Positions 35,416 to 49,179 are shown, numbered from the stretch's first letter. The stretch: DNA of 64,000 nt from Papaver somniferum (GCF_003573695.1 NC_039359.1:88888566-88952565), one strand, 5' to 3'. Notes: generated by a model from the letters alone, not told the origin. Translations and numbers: made by a program.

Positions 35416-38400
35416 ATGTTTCTCGTGAAATAACCTATAGCTAAAAAATTTCTAACGTGAATTTGATTAAAATTTTTTCTTCTATTTGTATGCGCATTTA
35501 TCTACTTGACTACATAGAGGGTATATGTGTGCAATGGTGATATATAGACAAGACTAAAAACTTAGCGATGGTTCCTCAATAACCAAAGAGTTATTAGCCT
35601 CCAAAAGCAATAAGCCGAATGTCTTCACTAGCTCCCTCAAGCCCTGCATTATCAGATTGAGAAATAGTATTCGAGCGGCTTACATAAGGAAAAGGAATAT
35701 GTGATTTCTTTATGATATTCATGCAATAACAAAATTCATTAATCAAAAAATTAAACTCAAGCATCATCAGAAGCATTAAAGGTATAACATAGGGTTTGCA
35801 CCCCTTTTAATAAACAATTATATCGATTTATATTCATCAGGATGTATTTCTTCTACGACGAAAAGAATTCATACAGATGCAATATTCGACTCTTTTTTTA
35901 CCCCAAAAAATCCGACCTATTTTACCTTGCATTTTTTAGGGATACTCAAAAAGATTTTGGGAGTACTAATAAAACAAAATAGAGTCATTAAAAATATATA
36001 AAAGAAAAACTTTTATCACTGAATTTTCATAATAGCTAATCTACCCTTGATTTATTATTGTTATTATTGGTTAATTAGTTTGTGAGTATTGATTATAGAG
36101 TTAATTCGAGAGAACATTAACAGAGTTTTACTTTTTGAAACACTATATGATGGTTTAGTGAAAGAAAATGATTGTGGGTTTGTTTGCATAATTCACAATT
36201 TCGAAGATATAATCCCATGGGATTACAAATTCTGGGATTCATGTGAAACCCTCGTGTATTTGGTAACTCCAGTCAAAATTCCTAGGATTCATGAAATTAT
36301 CTTGTTTTAAAGTCCATTTACTGTTTGACATTATCTTAGAATCTTAAAATTGTATATATATGACATTTAGAGTTGAAAAAAGTGGGTCCATAAATCCCTT
36401 GAGAAGTTTCCCAGCAAATCTTAGGGGGAGGGGCGGACTCCATATGGAGGTTTTGCTGGAAAAGTAATTCCCATGAGAAACGTGATTCCAGGGATTTGGG
36501 CAACCAAATGTACCAAGGAAAACATAATTCCACCAAATCCCATGAACCCTTAAATCCCACCTTTAAAATTCTGCATCCAAACCAACCATGAAGCTTTTTT
36601 TTGCTATGTCCAGTAGTTTATTAAGCAAAAAAGAAAACGTAATTACATAAAAAAAATGAAGAATCATACCCAAATGAACATAAATGGAGAAAACAAATTT
36701 GGGTGAAAAAAAACTCAAACACCCGCTTTATATGTCATTGTTAGAAAAGAAAAACTTCATTTTTGAATGTATTAAAATCCATTAACATCTCAGAACCGGT
36801 AGATAGTAAAATAGGTGGTTATCTATCGATTACACTCTTTTATTCCAAAACTACTGCGTAGTTGGTAGTTCGACAACATTTGTTACGTTGGATTATATAG
36901 TAAGCCCAAATTGATTTTTTTCCCCAACCAGTTATACAATAGTAATCCCAAATGTAATTTTTTCAAAACTTATGAAATTTCGAATTTTACTATTTCCACG
37001 ATCGTTAATTTCGACAATATATATTACTATGAATTATTCAATATAAGCCTCATACTGTATTCTCCGCTCCCACCCCCAAATGCTCCCCCCCTCCCAAATT
37101 CAAATTATTCTTCTAAGTGATTTTAGTTATCTACTGATTGTGATAGTAGCCCCAAATATTACCGGTTACCCAATCGATAGTTGTGACAACATATATTACT
37201 ACCCATGATACAATAAGCCCTAGATTGATTTTTCCCTACATTCGAATACTTTTTCTTTCATATGATCGATAGTTTAGTGAATTTCGTTATTCACCGATTG
37301 TGATAGCAACCCCAAATATAAAGTTTTCAAAATTTATAAAGATTTCGAGTTTTTATACTTTCACAATCGATAGAAACGGATTTACGCTATTTACGGATTA
37401 TGCTTAATTTAGTACAGAAAAATTAAAAGTTGACGTAAAAATAATGGGTAGGTAACAATCAATTTTACGTACCGATTATGGTTGATATTCTTTATTTCTT
37501 AAGGACATCCACCATAATCGATGAATAAAATCAACTATACACCTACTATTATGTTTGTGCAACTATAAATCCTAGCAAATTTTTCGATCAATTTTTAATT
37601 CCAAGCAATTAGATTCTAGATCCTAAGTTCGGACACAACCATTATCATTTTTCATTTTGTTTGCTTAACTCGAATAGGTTTAAGTTTTAGTTTAAAGGTA
37701 GAGGATAATACAAACATCTTTTATTTTTAAGACGCTCCATAGCTACTTCTATTGGAACTTGGAACGGGCAATTAATAGCCCAAAAAAATGAAAGGTAAGT
37801 TTAAGAGCACAAAATTAGTTAAAAAGACCAAAATTAACAATTCCTACGTGAAAAAAACATGTAAAATTTGATATTATTTAAATGAACGAGAATGTAAAAA
37901 TAGTCAGGATGTAGACAGTTTTATCCTACCCATTTTGAAATATTTTTTCTTATTTTTAATTTACATCAGGATGTATCCAGTTTCATCCTCGCTCTTTTTT
38001 ACGTTTAAGCCAGGATGAATCCAATTTCATTCTTGCTATCTTTTTGGTGCCCATTTCACCCATACTAATTTTTACTCGTTCATTTGAACCGTGTTTTAAA
38101 AATATTTGGATAAATGACCCATTTTCCGTTTTAAGAGCCATGTTGTAAAATTGAAAATGAAGGCAACTCAAATCACTTTTCCACTTTGACTTTAGTCAAC
38201 GAAGGCTGGAGATTCTGGTACGGGTGGATAGCTAAATTGATCCTTTTTATAACAAGTTAACAACCATGAAAGAAAACTCTAATCACAGAACCACACTGTT
38301 TGGCAAAAGCTCCAACACAGTGGGTACCACAAAAAAATCTAATCACAGCTACAATTCAATTTAACAAGCTGATCCTCCTCTTTGGGAAAAGCTCTAAAAC

Positions 38401-38462
38401 CAGTAAGCCCTCTTTTCAGTAGTTAATAAAATCCAATCTAATTATCAAAAAACAAAACCAAA
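35416..38462. other. Intergenic region upstream of the polygalacturonase gene
   Basis: No gene supported. It contains a possible small DNA-transposon remnant at 36200-36590 (CCATGGGATT and TTTGGATGCAGAATTTT-type ends on opposite strands). It also has a zone with scattered CGATTGTGATAG, ACCGATTATGG and ATAATCGATG words (36790-37540). Two copies of a CAGGATGTA-TCCAGTTTCATCC phrase occur near 37900-38030. The last 200 bp before the gene resemble the flank of the pseudogene copy at 51890. Confidence 0.4.
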
Positions 38463-41400
38463 ATGATGAGCAAATCAAGAGTTTTTTCTTCACTCTCAAC
38501 TCAGTTTCTTGTTCTAATTCATCTATTTGTTTGTAGTTGTTTCTCAAAAGAGAATGGGTTTGAACCCTTGATTCAACTTCCCAGTAAATTAAGAAGAATT
38601 AGCTCAGGAAGTGTTTACAATGTTAATGATTATGGAGCTAAAGGAGATGGTTACAACAATGATACCCAGGTACACTTTCAAGCTCATCTATTCTGAATTT
38701 GCCATATTCCTGTGTTAGCATGATGTGATAAAACCCATTTGATGATTTAAGATTATGAAATAAACCCACTTAGAGATATGTGACCTTTTGATGGCATGTG
38801 GGTAGGTTGAATTTTCATTTTGTTTGAAATTTAGAAAACAGTGGAAAACCCCCATATTTCAGTCCTTTAAGTGGAGACAATGTATCTAAATCACTTCCAA
38901 TGAGTAACTGATTGTTTGTTAGAATTATCAATTGGATACCAAATAGCAATGCAGACCCTGTTTCTGTTGTTCACAACTAATAGAATATTTAGTTTCCATT
39001 GAGAACATTGAGTTTTCATTTTTGGCAATTATATTTCCAATAAAGGATACCCAACTTCTACTTTTGATACTGATCTACTAAGTTCAGGCTTTTAAAGATG
39101 CCTGGGATGTTGTTTGTTCTCTTCGATCACTGTCAATACTTGAGATTCCGATAGGAAATTATCTGGTATGGCCAGTGGATTTTGCGGGTCCTTGTCAATC
39201 CAAGGTGACCTTGAAGGTATGTTCATAGAGTTTACTCCCTGTTGTCTTGAATTTGTTTTCTTTTATTTCCTTGAAGGTATGTCCTAGAGTTTACTCCCTG
39301 TTGTCTTGAATTTGTGTTGTTTTATTTCGATACCCCTTTTAGTCCCTTGTTAATTTTTTTACTGATTGTTACGGCTTACGTCTCAGTATGTAAAGTTAAA
39401 TTTCTAATTCCTGTCTGGTTCTGCTGCCATGTTAACAGATATCTGGTACTATTGTTGCTCCTAATGATCCTGAACTTTGGCATGGTTTAAACCCAAGGAA
39501 ATGGTTATATTTTCTAGGAGTAAAGCACCTTTCTGTTGAAGGAGGGGTTATTGATGGGATGGGAGAGAAGTGGTGGATGCGTTCCTGCAAAGTCAACAAG
39601 ACAAATGTAAATCCGTGATGCCTGTTTTCTATGTTTACTGATTCTGTAACTTTTTACTGTTCTTGCATTTGTTTTGCTGACACTGGTGTAAATTTTGATT
39701 GCAGCCATGTTCACATGCTCCAACGGTTCGTGCCATTTTTCGAGAGGAAGCTTATTGTTATTATTTGAAGCTTTAATGTTGTTTCCTGTATATTCGATGT
39801 GAGGTCATAATATCATGTAATATTACTGAAGCAAATATTTTCTCTTCCATAATGCTTTTTTTTTCCTTTTGGTGTAGGCTGTTACATTTCATAAATGCAA
39901 GAATTTGATGGTAACGAACCTGATGATAGTTAATAGCCAACAAATGCATATAGCTTTCTCAAGCTGTATCAGGGTCAAGGTATCTCATCTTAAAGTGATT
40001 GCCCCAATTTGGAGCCCTAACACGGATGCAATCCACATTAGCCGGTCTACTTACGTGGAGGTGAAGAGTGTCATTATCGAAACAGGTGCTTAGTTCTATT
40101 CTTGAAATTAGTATACTTTTACTTAAGAAGCATATAAATAGAACCTACATAGCGTAAGAACTCACAGAAGCTGTGTATCTAGAGGTACTGGACGTTAAAA
40201 ATAGTATATTATACCTGGCATCATTCTGATTTCCCATCTTCACTTCCAAGAAAACAATTTTTCCAGCTGAAGCAGTGTTTATGTCAACAGCTAGATGCTT
40301 GACAATCGCAAACAATGTACATTCAATCTGAGAGATGTAATTTCCGACTTTGCAAAGCCACACTAGATAGAAAATACTGCTAAAGGATAGGTTATACAAG
40401 AACTATCAATACGAACTTGTAACAATTTTCTTTGATTTCAATAAGAGTGGTGTGACTTGTGAGGTCATAAAGTCTCACAGCCTAACATCTTTATCTTAAT
40501 TGGACCTGACAATCACAATTCCTTCTTCTGAAGTTTCATTTGTGTACATATACTGACATCCGAATGTACCTTCAGAGAAGAAGCAAGTATTAAGTAGTTT
40601 GAAAGTTAAAGTGGATCTTCCACAAACAACTAGCTCAGATCCTGTTTTTCACATTTTTTTTCTACTTTTTTTTTGTTTTGGTCCAAGCCTTAACCTTTGT
40701 GTGTGTACCTTGTTCCATTTTTGGATCCAACTAAGTTTTGAGGTTTAACCAACTGGCAATTGTTTACTCCAGTTCCGACTTCAATAAAATGCCGTGTGTT
40801 GGGTTTGGTTCGAAAATAATTAAGTTACTAAGTCAGGTTTGGTTTATGGATGCTCATACCTAATGTTTAGCTACCAAATCGAAGCCCTTTCTCTTATAGA
40901 ATCTGTATCTTTCTTTTCTCGCATACTTCGCTTTCCTTGAATCTATTGATTGATAGGGGAAACATGCAGTTTGTGAGTAATGAGTTCTTGATCCTACTCC
41001 AATTTTCTATGAGCATGTGTTTGCTTTCATATTGGTAGCTATGATGATAAAGAACCTTTTACATTTGTTCTTTTTTTTTTTTTTGGCACAACTGACTTTT
41101 AGGTGATGACTGCGTATCTATAGTAAGCAATTCTTCTAGGGTGCGAATCATGGACATTTCTTGCAAGGCTGGCCACGGAATAAGGTAATGTGGCACTAAA
41201 CTTTAATTGTCTAGGATCTGATGTATTGTAAAGCAAGACTAATTCCACTTTCTATGGAGCAGTATTGGAAGTTTAGGGAAGTATAATTCTTGTTCTCAAG
41301 TGCATGATGTTGTGGTCGATGGAGCCTTTCTGTCTAACACTCAGAATGGATTGAGGATCAAAACATGGCAGGTAGCTTCTTTTTTAATTATATTTCCTGT

Positions 41401-42117
41401 GGGGGTAACAGGACAGACCATTCATTTTTTAACTCCGATTACATATGTGTGTCTAGGGAGGTTCAGGTTTTGCCGAGAAAATCACTTTTAAGAATGTACT
41501 AATGGAGAATGTCTCGAACCCAATAATCATCGACCAATATTATTGCGACTCTAGGACACCGTGTAAAAACCAGGTATATACATTGAACTCGTGTTTTCTT
41601 CTGTCCTATTTTCGTATCATTCATTAATATTTCCATTCGTTGCTCCAGCAAACATTGATGTTTTAAATATTTTATATGAAAAATATCAAATACAGACAGT
41701 GAGAATAAGCAGACTTCCAAATGAAGCATGTGGAGCTGAGAAATAAACTTGTATGCAAATAAATATGTACCAAAATTCCTTTAGCACCAGGCAATTGACT
41801 GCTAATAATCACCGCTTAATTTGATGCAGACTACATCAGTTGAGGTGCGCAACATTTCTTTCATGGGGATCAAAGGAACTTCAGCAACTGAAGAAGCTAT
41901 AAGATTTGCTTGTGGTGACAGTTCGCCGTGTGAAAGAATATACTTGAAAGATATTGAACTATTGTCAATCTCTGGTGGAACCACAAGTTCTTTTTGCTGG
42001 CAAGTTAAAGGTTCAAGTTCTGGGCAAGTATATCCTCTGCCTTGTTTTTCATGCAGTCAAAGCTTCATCAAACAAAACTTTCTTATTCGGGATGGCAACC
42101 TTGAGGCTTCACTATAA
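38463..42117 (+). CDS. Polygalacturonase, GH28, secreted, nine exons
   Basis: Joined exons are 38463-38669, 39088-39216, 39439-39606, 39705-39725, 39878-40085, 41103-41184, 41263-41371, 41457-41573 and 41830-42117. All introns are GT-AG, and the joined product is 442 aa. It should hydrolyse alpha-1,4-galacturonan (pectin) in the cell wall. Residues 1-28 form a signal peptide (hydrophobic FLVLIHLFVCSCF). All GH28 signatures are present: NTD with D225, GDDC with D246 and D247, GHG with H269 (GHGISIGSLGK), RIK at 303-305, and the conserved Tyr in DQYYC. Exon 4 is only 21 nt. The first intron donor after exon 2 is duplicated 60 bp downstream. Length and order fit plant polygalacturonases of the At1g80170-like type (recalled similarity). 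Endo versus exo action cannot be decided. A decayed duplicate lies at 51976-54950. Confidence 0.93.
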
Positions 42118-42930
42118 ATATCTCTCTTTCAAGTATATATGGTATATGACTATTATCCAAATGTTATCTATATAGAATGGCAGTGAAATACTAGCAGTTA
42201 CCCAGTGTGGACAATCTGATTATTTACACTTTTACTTGTATAACTTACAAGTTTTTCAGTTAGCAAGACCAGTGTAATCAAGAAAGTTCCTTACCAATAA
42301 ATACGAGATATTGCATCTGCAAGTCATTCTCGAGTGGGTGGCGAACACCCCATACTGTATAAATTACATTATCACAAGGGTGTTGAAAGTGTAGTGTGGC
42401 CTTTTGGCATAACTCTCTTCCTTGATAATTGCTTGTTAGTTGTTACTTGGGTGTTAATGCAGGGAATCATGTACATGTGGGTGTTAATTGCTTGTTAGTT
42501 GTTACTTGGGTGGTGGTCAAGATTGGTATTTGGTAGATACCAATTAGCAAACACTTACTTTAATTTGCATCTTTTCAATTGCAGGAGTATTTTCTTCATT
42601 AATGCAAGTGCTTTCAGGTAACTGCTTGATGTTTTACTAACTGGTTCAAACTTTAGAATGTGGTGTGTACTTCCGAGTTACTTCAGCAATCATGTTGGCT
42701 ATGTGGGATACTTGCAGAATGTATCACTATGTCTCATGCTTGGTCTTGCTGGTAGTGTTGTGGGAGGGGGTGATTCTTTTCACTTATTCCTTCTTTTGGT
42801 TGGTATATCGAGTCGAGTCCATTTCTTTGTACTTCACTTCTTTTTTAAAATTTTGTTTAGTGAGTATCGATAAAGAAGTGAAAATATGCTAGAGAGCAGA
42901 ATGTCCTCCAGTAAACATGGAACAAAATTA
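42118..42930 (+). other. Polygalacturonase 3' flank
   Basis: Probable 3' UTR and downstream DNA. The first 60 bp still match the pseudogene copy. An AATAAA-type signal occurs near 42296. A short phrase (GTTAATTGCTTGTTAGTTGTTACTTGGGTG) is locally duplicated at about 42428-42512. No further gene was seen. Confidence 0.35.
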
Positions 42931-43019
42931 GGCGCAGGCCCGAAAAAAATAATATTCTTATTGTCAGGCCCACAATTAATTTTAGGTACCGTGACATCCA
43001 TAATTATATGAAATTATTA

Positions 43020-43755
43020 AAAATGTGTGCATGAAGGATTATGCATCCGCATGACAGGTTATGCATCAGGAGTATAATTGGCAACGCAACTTGGATATAA
43101 CATATCTAAAAATCCGCTTCTTGAAATTTTACACATTTTATATCGTTAGAAATCTTTTTAAGAGAGCTATGCAACGAGTACAAACAAGAATATCAAATTT
43201 TTATTTTTCACGAAAAAATCGGAGGTGATCATCATTTTAGGAAAAACTTGATACTTAACCATTATGCAGCCACCAAAAAAGATGCATAACACATTCTGCA
43301 GACGCATAACGAATTATGCAACCATTTTCTCCACTGCATAACAAATTATGCATTTGGATAACAAAGTTATGCATCTATAACAAGTTATGTAAACATTGTT
43401 TTGGTTGATTTTAGTGCGTACATAAATTTTTTTGATGCATAATGCAGTATGCATCCATATTTACGGATGCATATCAGGTTATGCATCTATTTTCTCGATG
43501 CATAATGCATCATGTAGCCATATTTTCGGACGCATAACAGGTTATGCATCCATTTTCATAATTGCATAACATGTAGACATTATTGTAGGTGCATGACAAG
43601 TTATGCAGTCTTTGTTTTGTTGATTTCAATAGTAACAAAAAAGTTACTGCATAACGTGTTATGCAACCGTTTTCTGGAATGCATAACAAGTTATGCAACA
43701 AACTTTGCAGATGCATAACAGGTTATGCATCCATTTTCACCACTGCATAACATGT
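43020..43755. repeat. Array of GTTATGCAT palindromes, DNA-transposon-like
   Basis: More than a dozen partly palindromic words of the form TGCATAAC-NN-GTTATGCA recur every 30-60 bp, often followed by CCATTTTC. The block starts after a GGCCCAC-rich edge near 42940. Both strands read alike. No transposase frame is present. It resembles the subterminal repeat region of a non-autonomous DNA transposon (inference). Confidence 0.65.
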
Positions 43756-45857
43756 CATCATCATCTTCTTTCATGTTTCAATAACTCCCACGCAAACCAT
43801 TATCCTCCATCAGTAGCTCCCAATCCACCACTACCAGTTTCACCTACTTCAATGCAGCAACAAATACCAACAACAAACACAAATACAAACCATTCCTATT
43901 TCAGTTACACCATGAACAACAAACACAAATACCAACAGAAACACCACCATTCCCACTTCTCACTAATATTCTTTACATCGAAAATCACACCCACCATAAG
44001 AACTTCCTTCTCAATCTTCTACAGACTCAATACTACCACTAGTTCGGCTTCCTCCAATTTCATCACCAGACCCCATCCAACAAATCAACCCTCATATCCT
44101 AGTCTTCTCAGCCCTATCTATGCCAAGATTGAGCTACGAAAATTACCTCTTAGTGTTAAAAGAGGACAAAATTGCTTCATGACAAACTTCTCTAGGAGCT
44201 GGATCTCTTCTTACCAATTATAATGCAATTGATAATTTCTAAAAAATTTATAGAAATCGAGCATAAAAATACTGCAAAATTCAAAATAAACACAACTGTA
44301 TCAAACACAATAATCAACAAAAGGCATAAAACGACTATGGTTCTACAAACCTGCGTTATTTTCATAAAGAAGAAACAAAAATCCTAACCAAGCACTCTCC
44401 ACTGGAGATCCGAACATTGCTAGCTTAACTAAATAATTTAACCTACTATCCCAAGACAACAAAAATCATAAAAGACCAAGCATGCAGAATGAAACCAACA
44501 TCAATCCCTCAGCACCATCACCATCTTTAACTTGTAATTCCATCAATTTCTTCTTCTATTTCAGAAACAATCTCAAAGCCTAACTCATAATTAACCTATA
44601 GCAGCAACAAGAACCCGATCTCTAATCTCTCTTCCAACACAGTCTCAGCGGTAATCAAATAAAACCCCTAAAATCAAAGCAAAAAATAGCAGAAACTTAC
44701 CAAACGAGAATTGAAAATAAAATAGATATAGGTCTCGATCTCGATCTCAATTCTCAGTTGGAGATCTCTTCTTCAACTCTCGATCTCTTATTTTGGAAAG
44801 AAAATGTATTTTTTCCATTGAAAGAAATAAGATCTCCCGGAAACCAACATCAATCCCTTCCTATAACTCCATCGACCTCAAATAATCGTTCTTCTCGATC
44901 TGATTCAGGCGTTGATGAAGATTTACAGTTGGGAAGAAGAAGAAAACAAATTGAAGAAGTAGTTTTTCCTTTATAAAAGAGAAAAACGGAATTTTATAAA
45001 TTATGGGTTTTAGAATAATTTTCTTTGTGAAAATGGGGGCGCGCATGAAGTTTTGCCCCCATGGGTTTCTCTGTGGAAAAATCTGGGGAAATGGGTCTCA
45101 CAGTAGTTTTCACTTTCAGATTTGGGAAGGGTGAAATCAGGGACGAAACCAAAGGTGGGCTTGGACCTGGCTCTAATCCTCTAAAATATTAAAATCACGA
45201 ATTAATCCTTAGTTTCATATATATTTTATGTTTAATCCCTAAACATTTGGTGTTTAGTCCCCCTATTTTCTAAATTTATATAGTTTAGTCCACCATAATC
45301 CATGAAAATATTTTTTTAGACCCCTTTGATCATAAAACTTGGCTCCGCCACTGGGTGAAATCTTTTCTAAAGCTGTGGATCCCACCTGAACAATCATAAA
45401 CCACTAATACATTTGTGCCACCTAGAATAAACTGCTTTTGATTGTTTTTTTCTACTTTAATGTTTTCGCATAAACTTTATAAAACAAGAATTATTATGCT
45501 GGTTGTAGTTCTAGTTGTATATGTTGTGAAAACACTAAATGTAGACCAAGAAAAACGGTCCAAAATGATTCCAAGGTTGTATGCGTGGTTCATGGTCTTT
45601 CATCTGGGACCCACTATCTTTTAAAAGGTTTATTTAGATCGGTTCATCAGGAGCTACATTTGGACCAATCTTTTATCTACCTCTAATCAGATCGAAGGTT
45701 AAGATATTTCGTATTGTTTCTTCAGAAAGTGTGCATAACACGTTGTATGATGTGATCCTTTTCTTGAAACAAAAAATACATACTGCATTTCTTGGACTAT
45801 AAATTTGAATTTTGACATTTTAGGATAACATTTTGTTTTTAAAATCCTTGCCGGTTT
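43756..45857. other. Repeat-derived spacer; no gene supported
   Basis: AT-rich sequence with a Ser/Thr/Pro/His-rich open frame (43693-44223) that starts inside the palindrome array and shows no domain. A CTCGATCTCGATCTC microsatellite occurs near 44733. The 45130-45355 stretch ends in TTGGCTCCGCCACTGG, a phrase often seen at plant repeat edges. Judged non-coding. Confidence 0.4.
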
Positions 45858-46943
45858 GGGGCCTATCACTACATGACAAAATAAGATACCCTGAACTACC
45901 CAATTATTTTACTTAATGACTAATCTATCCCTGAATAAATAGTATTAATTCGCATGATTAATCAATGTTTAATCAAGTTAACCATGAAATCAACTAACTT
46001 TAATTCATCATCAAAGCATGAAGAAAAAAATGATTTTTTTAACCAGGAAACAACAGAGAATCGGTGGATGTTCATGTACTTGTAAACCGATTCTGTGTGG
46101 ATGTTTTAATTCACAAATAATATACAGAATCGTTTTACTTACTACATAACCCGATTGCAAGAATCGGTAAGCACGATACACACATATAGACAGATTCCTA
46201 ACACTACAATAAAAGAATATATAGGTCAATACAAGTGCTCATATAATCCGATTCTAGGCTAAAAATTATACAGAAAAGTTGGGCATTTTTTTAAAAAAAG
46301 AATCGTTTTATGTCGATATTTATATAGACCGATTACAGGCTTAGAAATTAAGAAATCAAAGGCTATATAATCAGTTTATGTGAACAATCACATAATTCGA
46401 TTCTTGCAAAAAAAAAACATATAGAAAAACGGTTATCTCTTCCATACCAGATTCGGTTTATGTGGGCATTAACTTCAACCGATTTTGGTTAAATTTGTTC
46501 GCCCAATACATCCAGGATAGTCGGTTGACGTGCTCATGAACATCGATCGATTTTCATAGGAATCAGTAAATATGGACATGAACGTATACCGATTATGGTT
46601 AAACACGGTAACCCAAGGTTGTTTGCTATTTTCAATCTTGAATGGATAAGTCAATCACAAGCATAATTAAGAACAATGGGTTTCAATCGACGATGTTTAG
46701 TTTGAGTTTTCTTAAAAAAATGGATGATGTAAATCGATTAATGTTATTAGAATCGATTGATGAATTTGAGTTTTAATTTCTAATTTATGAGGGAAATGAT
46801 TTGAATATGTTTTGGTTTGAAAGGGTTTCAAGAAGGATAAGGCTTAGGATTGAATTTTAATAATAAGGGTAACATAGTATTGTTACCTAGTTTGGACACC
46901 CTTATCATTTTCTCTAGGCTGGGTGAGGAAAAAGATAGGCCCC
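45858..46943. mobile_element. Putative 1.09 kb DNA transposon with GGGGCCTATC inverted ends
   Basis: GGGGCCTATC at 45858-45867 and its exact reverse complement at 46934-46943 delimit a segment without coding capacity. The segment is filled with at least ten AATCGGT/ACCGATT words in both orientations, several next to TATGTG or CATGAAC. No clear target duplication is visible (TGCCGGTTT on the left, GAATATATT on the right). The class, perhaps Mutator-like, therefore stays open. Confidence 0.5.
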
Positions 46944-48660
46944 GAATATATTTTATAGGACCCAAATCGACCAGGTTTAAAGTAACCATATTCCGTAACC
47001 ATTTAAAACCCTGATTATCTCATTTCTCTAAATGAATTCTACATATCTACTGGTTTTATGCACCAACAAAATTTCCCTCCCACATATAATAGAAATACTA
47101 GTATATGGCATTCAATCCAGGGCCCACCGCAGTCCCTAAGAGTTCACCATTCCAGATTTACAACTTGCGGGTGTAAAACAGTGGTGCATTAATTGGTAGA
47201 TCTGTATCGGTTTTTATTTCTGTAAGATGTTCTTTCCTAATGGAACCCTAACTAACTGAAAAAAGAATAAAAAAGTTGTTGTAAAATAAACTGACCACTT
47301 CATCTTAAATTGAAAAACGACTGAAGATATAAGTTTTTCAACGTTATAATCAGACACTGTTTTTAACATGCCATATGGTTGCTTTCATATGGGACTTAAC
47401 ATTCCAAAATAGGTTTTCTATTTTGTCTAAATTACGCTTTTGTTTTTAGGCCGTTTTGAAGATGTCACTTTAGAATTATATCTAAGCTACCCGTTGACAC
47501 TTTATAACCCTATTTGTTTCACCATAGTACCGTAACTTATATGGCTGTTGTAAGGGTAATAATTTTCTTGGAGGCGTACCATTTCAAATGTGAAGAATAT
47601 TTTGTCTTATATAAAATTTGGTATACTCCCAAGCTAATTGATATCCGTATTAGAAATCTAGGTTTGATACAACATCGTGACCGCTTCCCTTCCCCGGTTT
47701 CTTATTATATGCACATACAACATATTATTTTATCTAGACTACATACTTATAGTTTGCAATTCAAACAACCAAAAACTCAGTCATATGTGTTGTAAAAGGA
47801 GGTTATTTTCCAATCATCAGCCTTTCCCCACTCTTTAGCCAACTCGTTCGTCCTCTGAAGCTCTGGTTACTGTTTCTTGTTTTAGAATTGTCTGTGTCAC
47901 TTAAGTAAGAAACATACATCCTAAGTTTGACAAGCAAACCTGGCTTAAGTACAACATAGCTACTGGTCATTGCTGGCAGTATAAACACACCTGCGTCAAC
48001 AAGATTTAGATCGCACTATCAATTCAGCTTTAATATTATGTCCATTTGTTTTTAAGAAAAATATACCACCTTCACACAGATCATTATATTTAACATATTA
48101 TTTAATATTATTTTCATTGAGAAATAACTAAATTTAGATCTAAGTATATAAAGGAACCGTAAATATATATATATGCCATGAACGAAAATGGTCCGATAAA
48201 GTCTGCTACGTAAAGGTTAATATCAATTGACAATCAAGAACTTCTGGAGTGTCAAAAGAAGAAATCCACTGATATTGAATCTATCGGATCAAGAATGTTT
48301 CGGATCGATGGCGCAATGGATATAAACGAAACTACAGAAGCCTTCATCGGAACATTTAGCAGGCACCATAGAGAACCTTCAAGGGTGTATCGAAAGATTA
48401 AAAATGTTCATTATAATCCAACAACTGCATCTAGAAACAAACCAATCGAACCTAAAGAAAGTGTTGAAGATATAAATGGTTAGATTTAGATATTCAAGAA
48501 AATAACGTTGTTGTGACTTCATCTTCACTACTTTTGACTTCAAAACAATTTATGAATTACGTGTTGTTATTTTTTTTTTCTCAAGGGATATGGATCATTA
48601 ATCTCGTGAATGTGCATGGGTTAGATTATGCATGGAGAGTAGTTATATTGGACTGATATG
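46944..48660. other. Spacer without supported genes
   Basis: AT-rich unique-looking DNA. Short open frames at 47514-47795 and 48295-48483 have no recognisable domain, neighbour or paralogue. An (AT)n run lies near 48162-48175. Confidence 0.35.
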
Positions 48661-48668
48661 AATGAAGC

Positions 48669-49050
48669 ATTATGGTTACTGTAAGGATAGTGATAGCAGA
48701 GTTCTTGTTTGTGGCACCCAAAAAAAAAATGAAAGTCATGGTTCATTTGAACTTCTCCAACAACTAAAACCGATTATGAGAAAATATTATCAAGTTAAAA
48801 GAACATTGTAATACCTAACAAGAAATATCCATCCATAATTTTGTACTGACATGAACAAAGAATTATGGTTACTGTAAGGATGGTGATAGCAGAGTTCTTG
48901 TTTGTGTCCACTGCAAAAAAAAAATAGATAAATAAAAGTCATGGTTCATTTAAATTCCTCCGAAAATTAAAAACGATTATGAGAAAATATTATCAAGTTA
49001 GAGGAACACTGTAATACCTAACAAGAAATATTCATCCATAATTTTCCAAA
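48669..49050. repeat. 193 bp direct duplication
   Basis: ATTATGGTTACTGTAAGGAT at 48669 recurs at 48862. The matching continues through GATAGCAGAGTTCTTG, GATTATGAGAAAATATTATC and CTAACAAGAAATAT to the end of each copy, with short A-run differences. It lies just beyond the 3' side of the Harbinger transposase remnant and may be part of that element. Confidence 0.75.
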
Positions 49051-49179
49051 AGAAATTACAACACAATAATTGAATGAGCGGAAGTAATTTAAGTTTCTAG
49101 TTAATGAAAAACTATTTCTATCACGCTTGATTCAAGTCTTCGTAGCGACTCCCATCTTTTTTTTTATCTCCATCTTCAA

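Noticed and set aside
43693..44223. 176 aa frame
   Set aside because: Begins inside the palindrome array, Thr/Ser/His/Pro-rich, no domain, no paralogue in the window.
48295..48483. 62 aa frame as a small gene
   Set aside because: No similarity, intron or neighbour support; length is within chance for this DNA.
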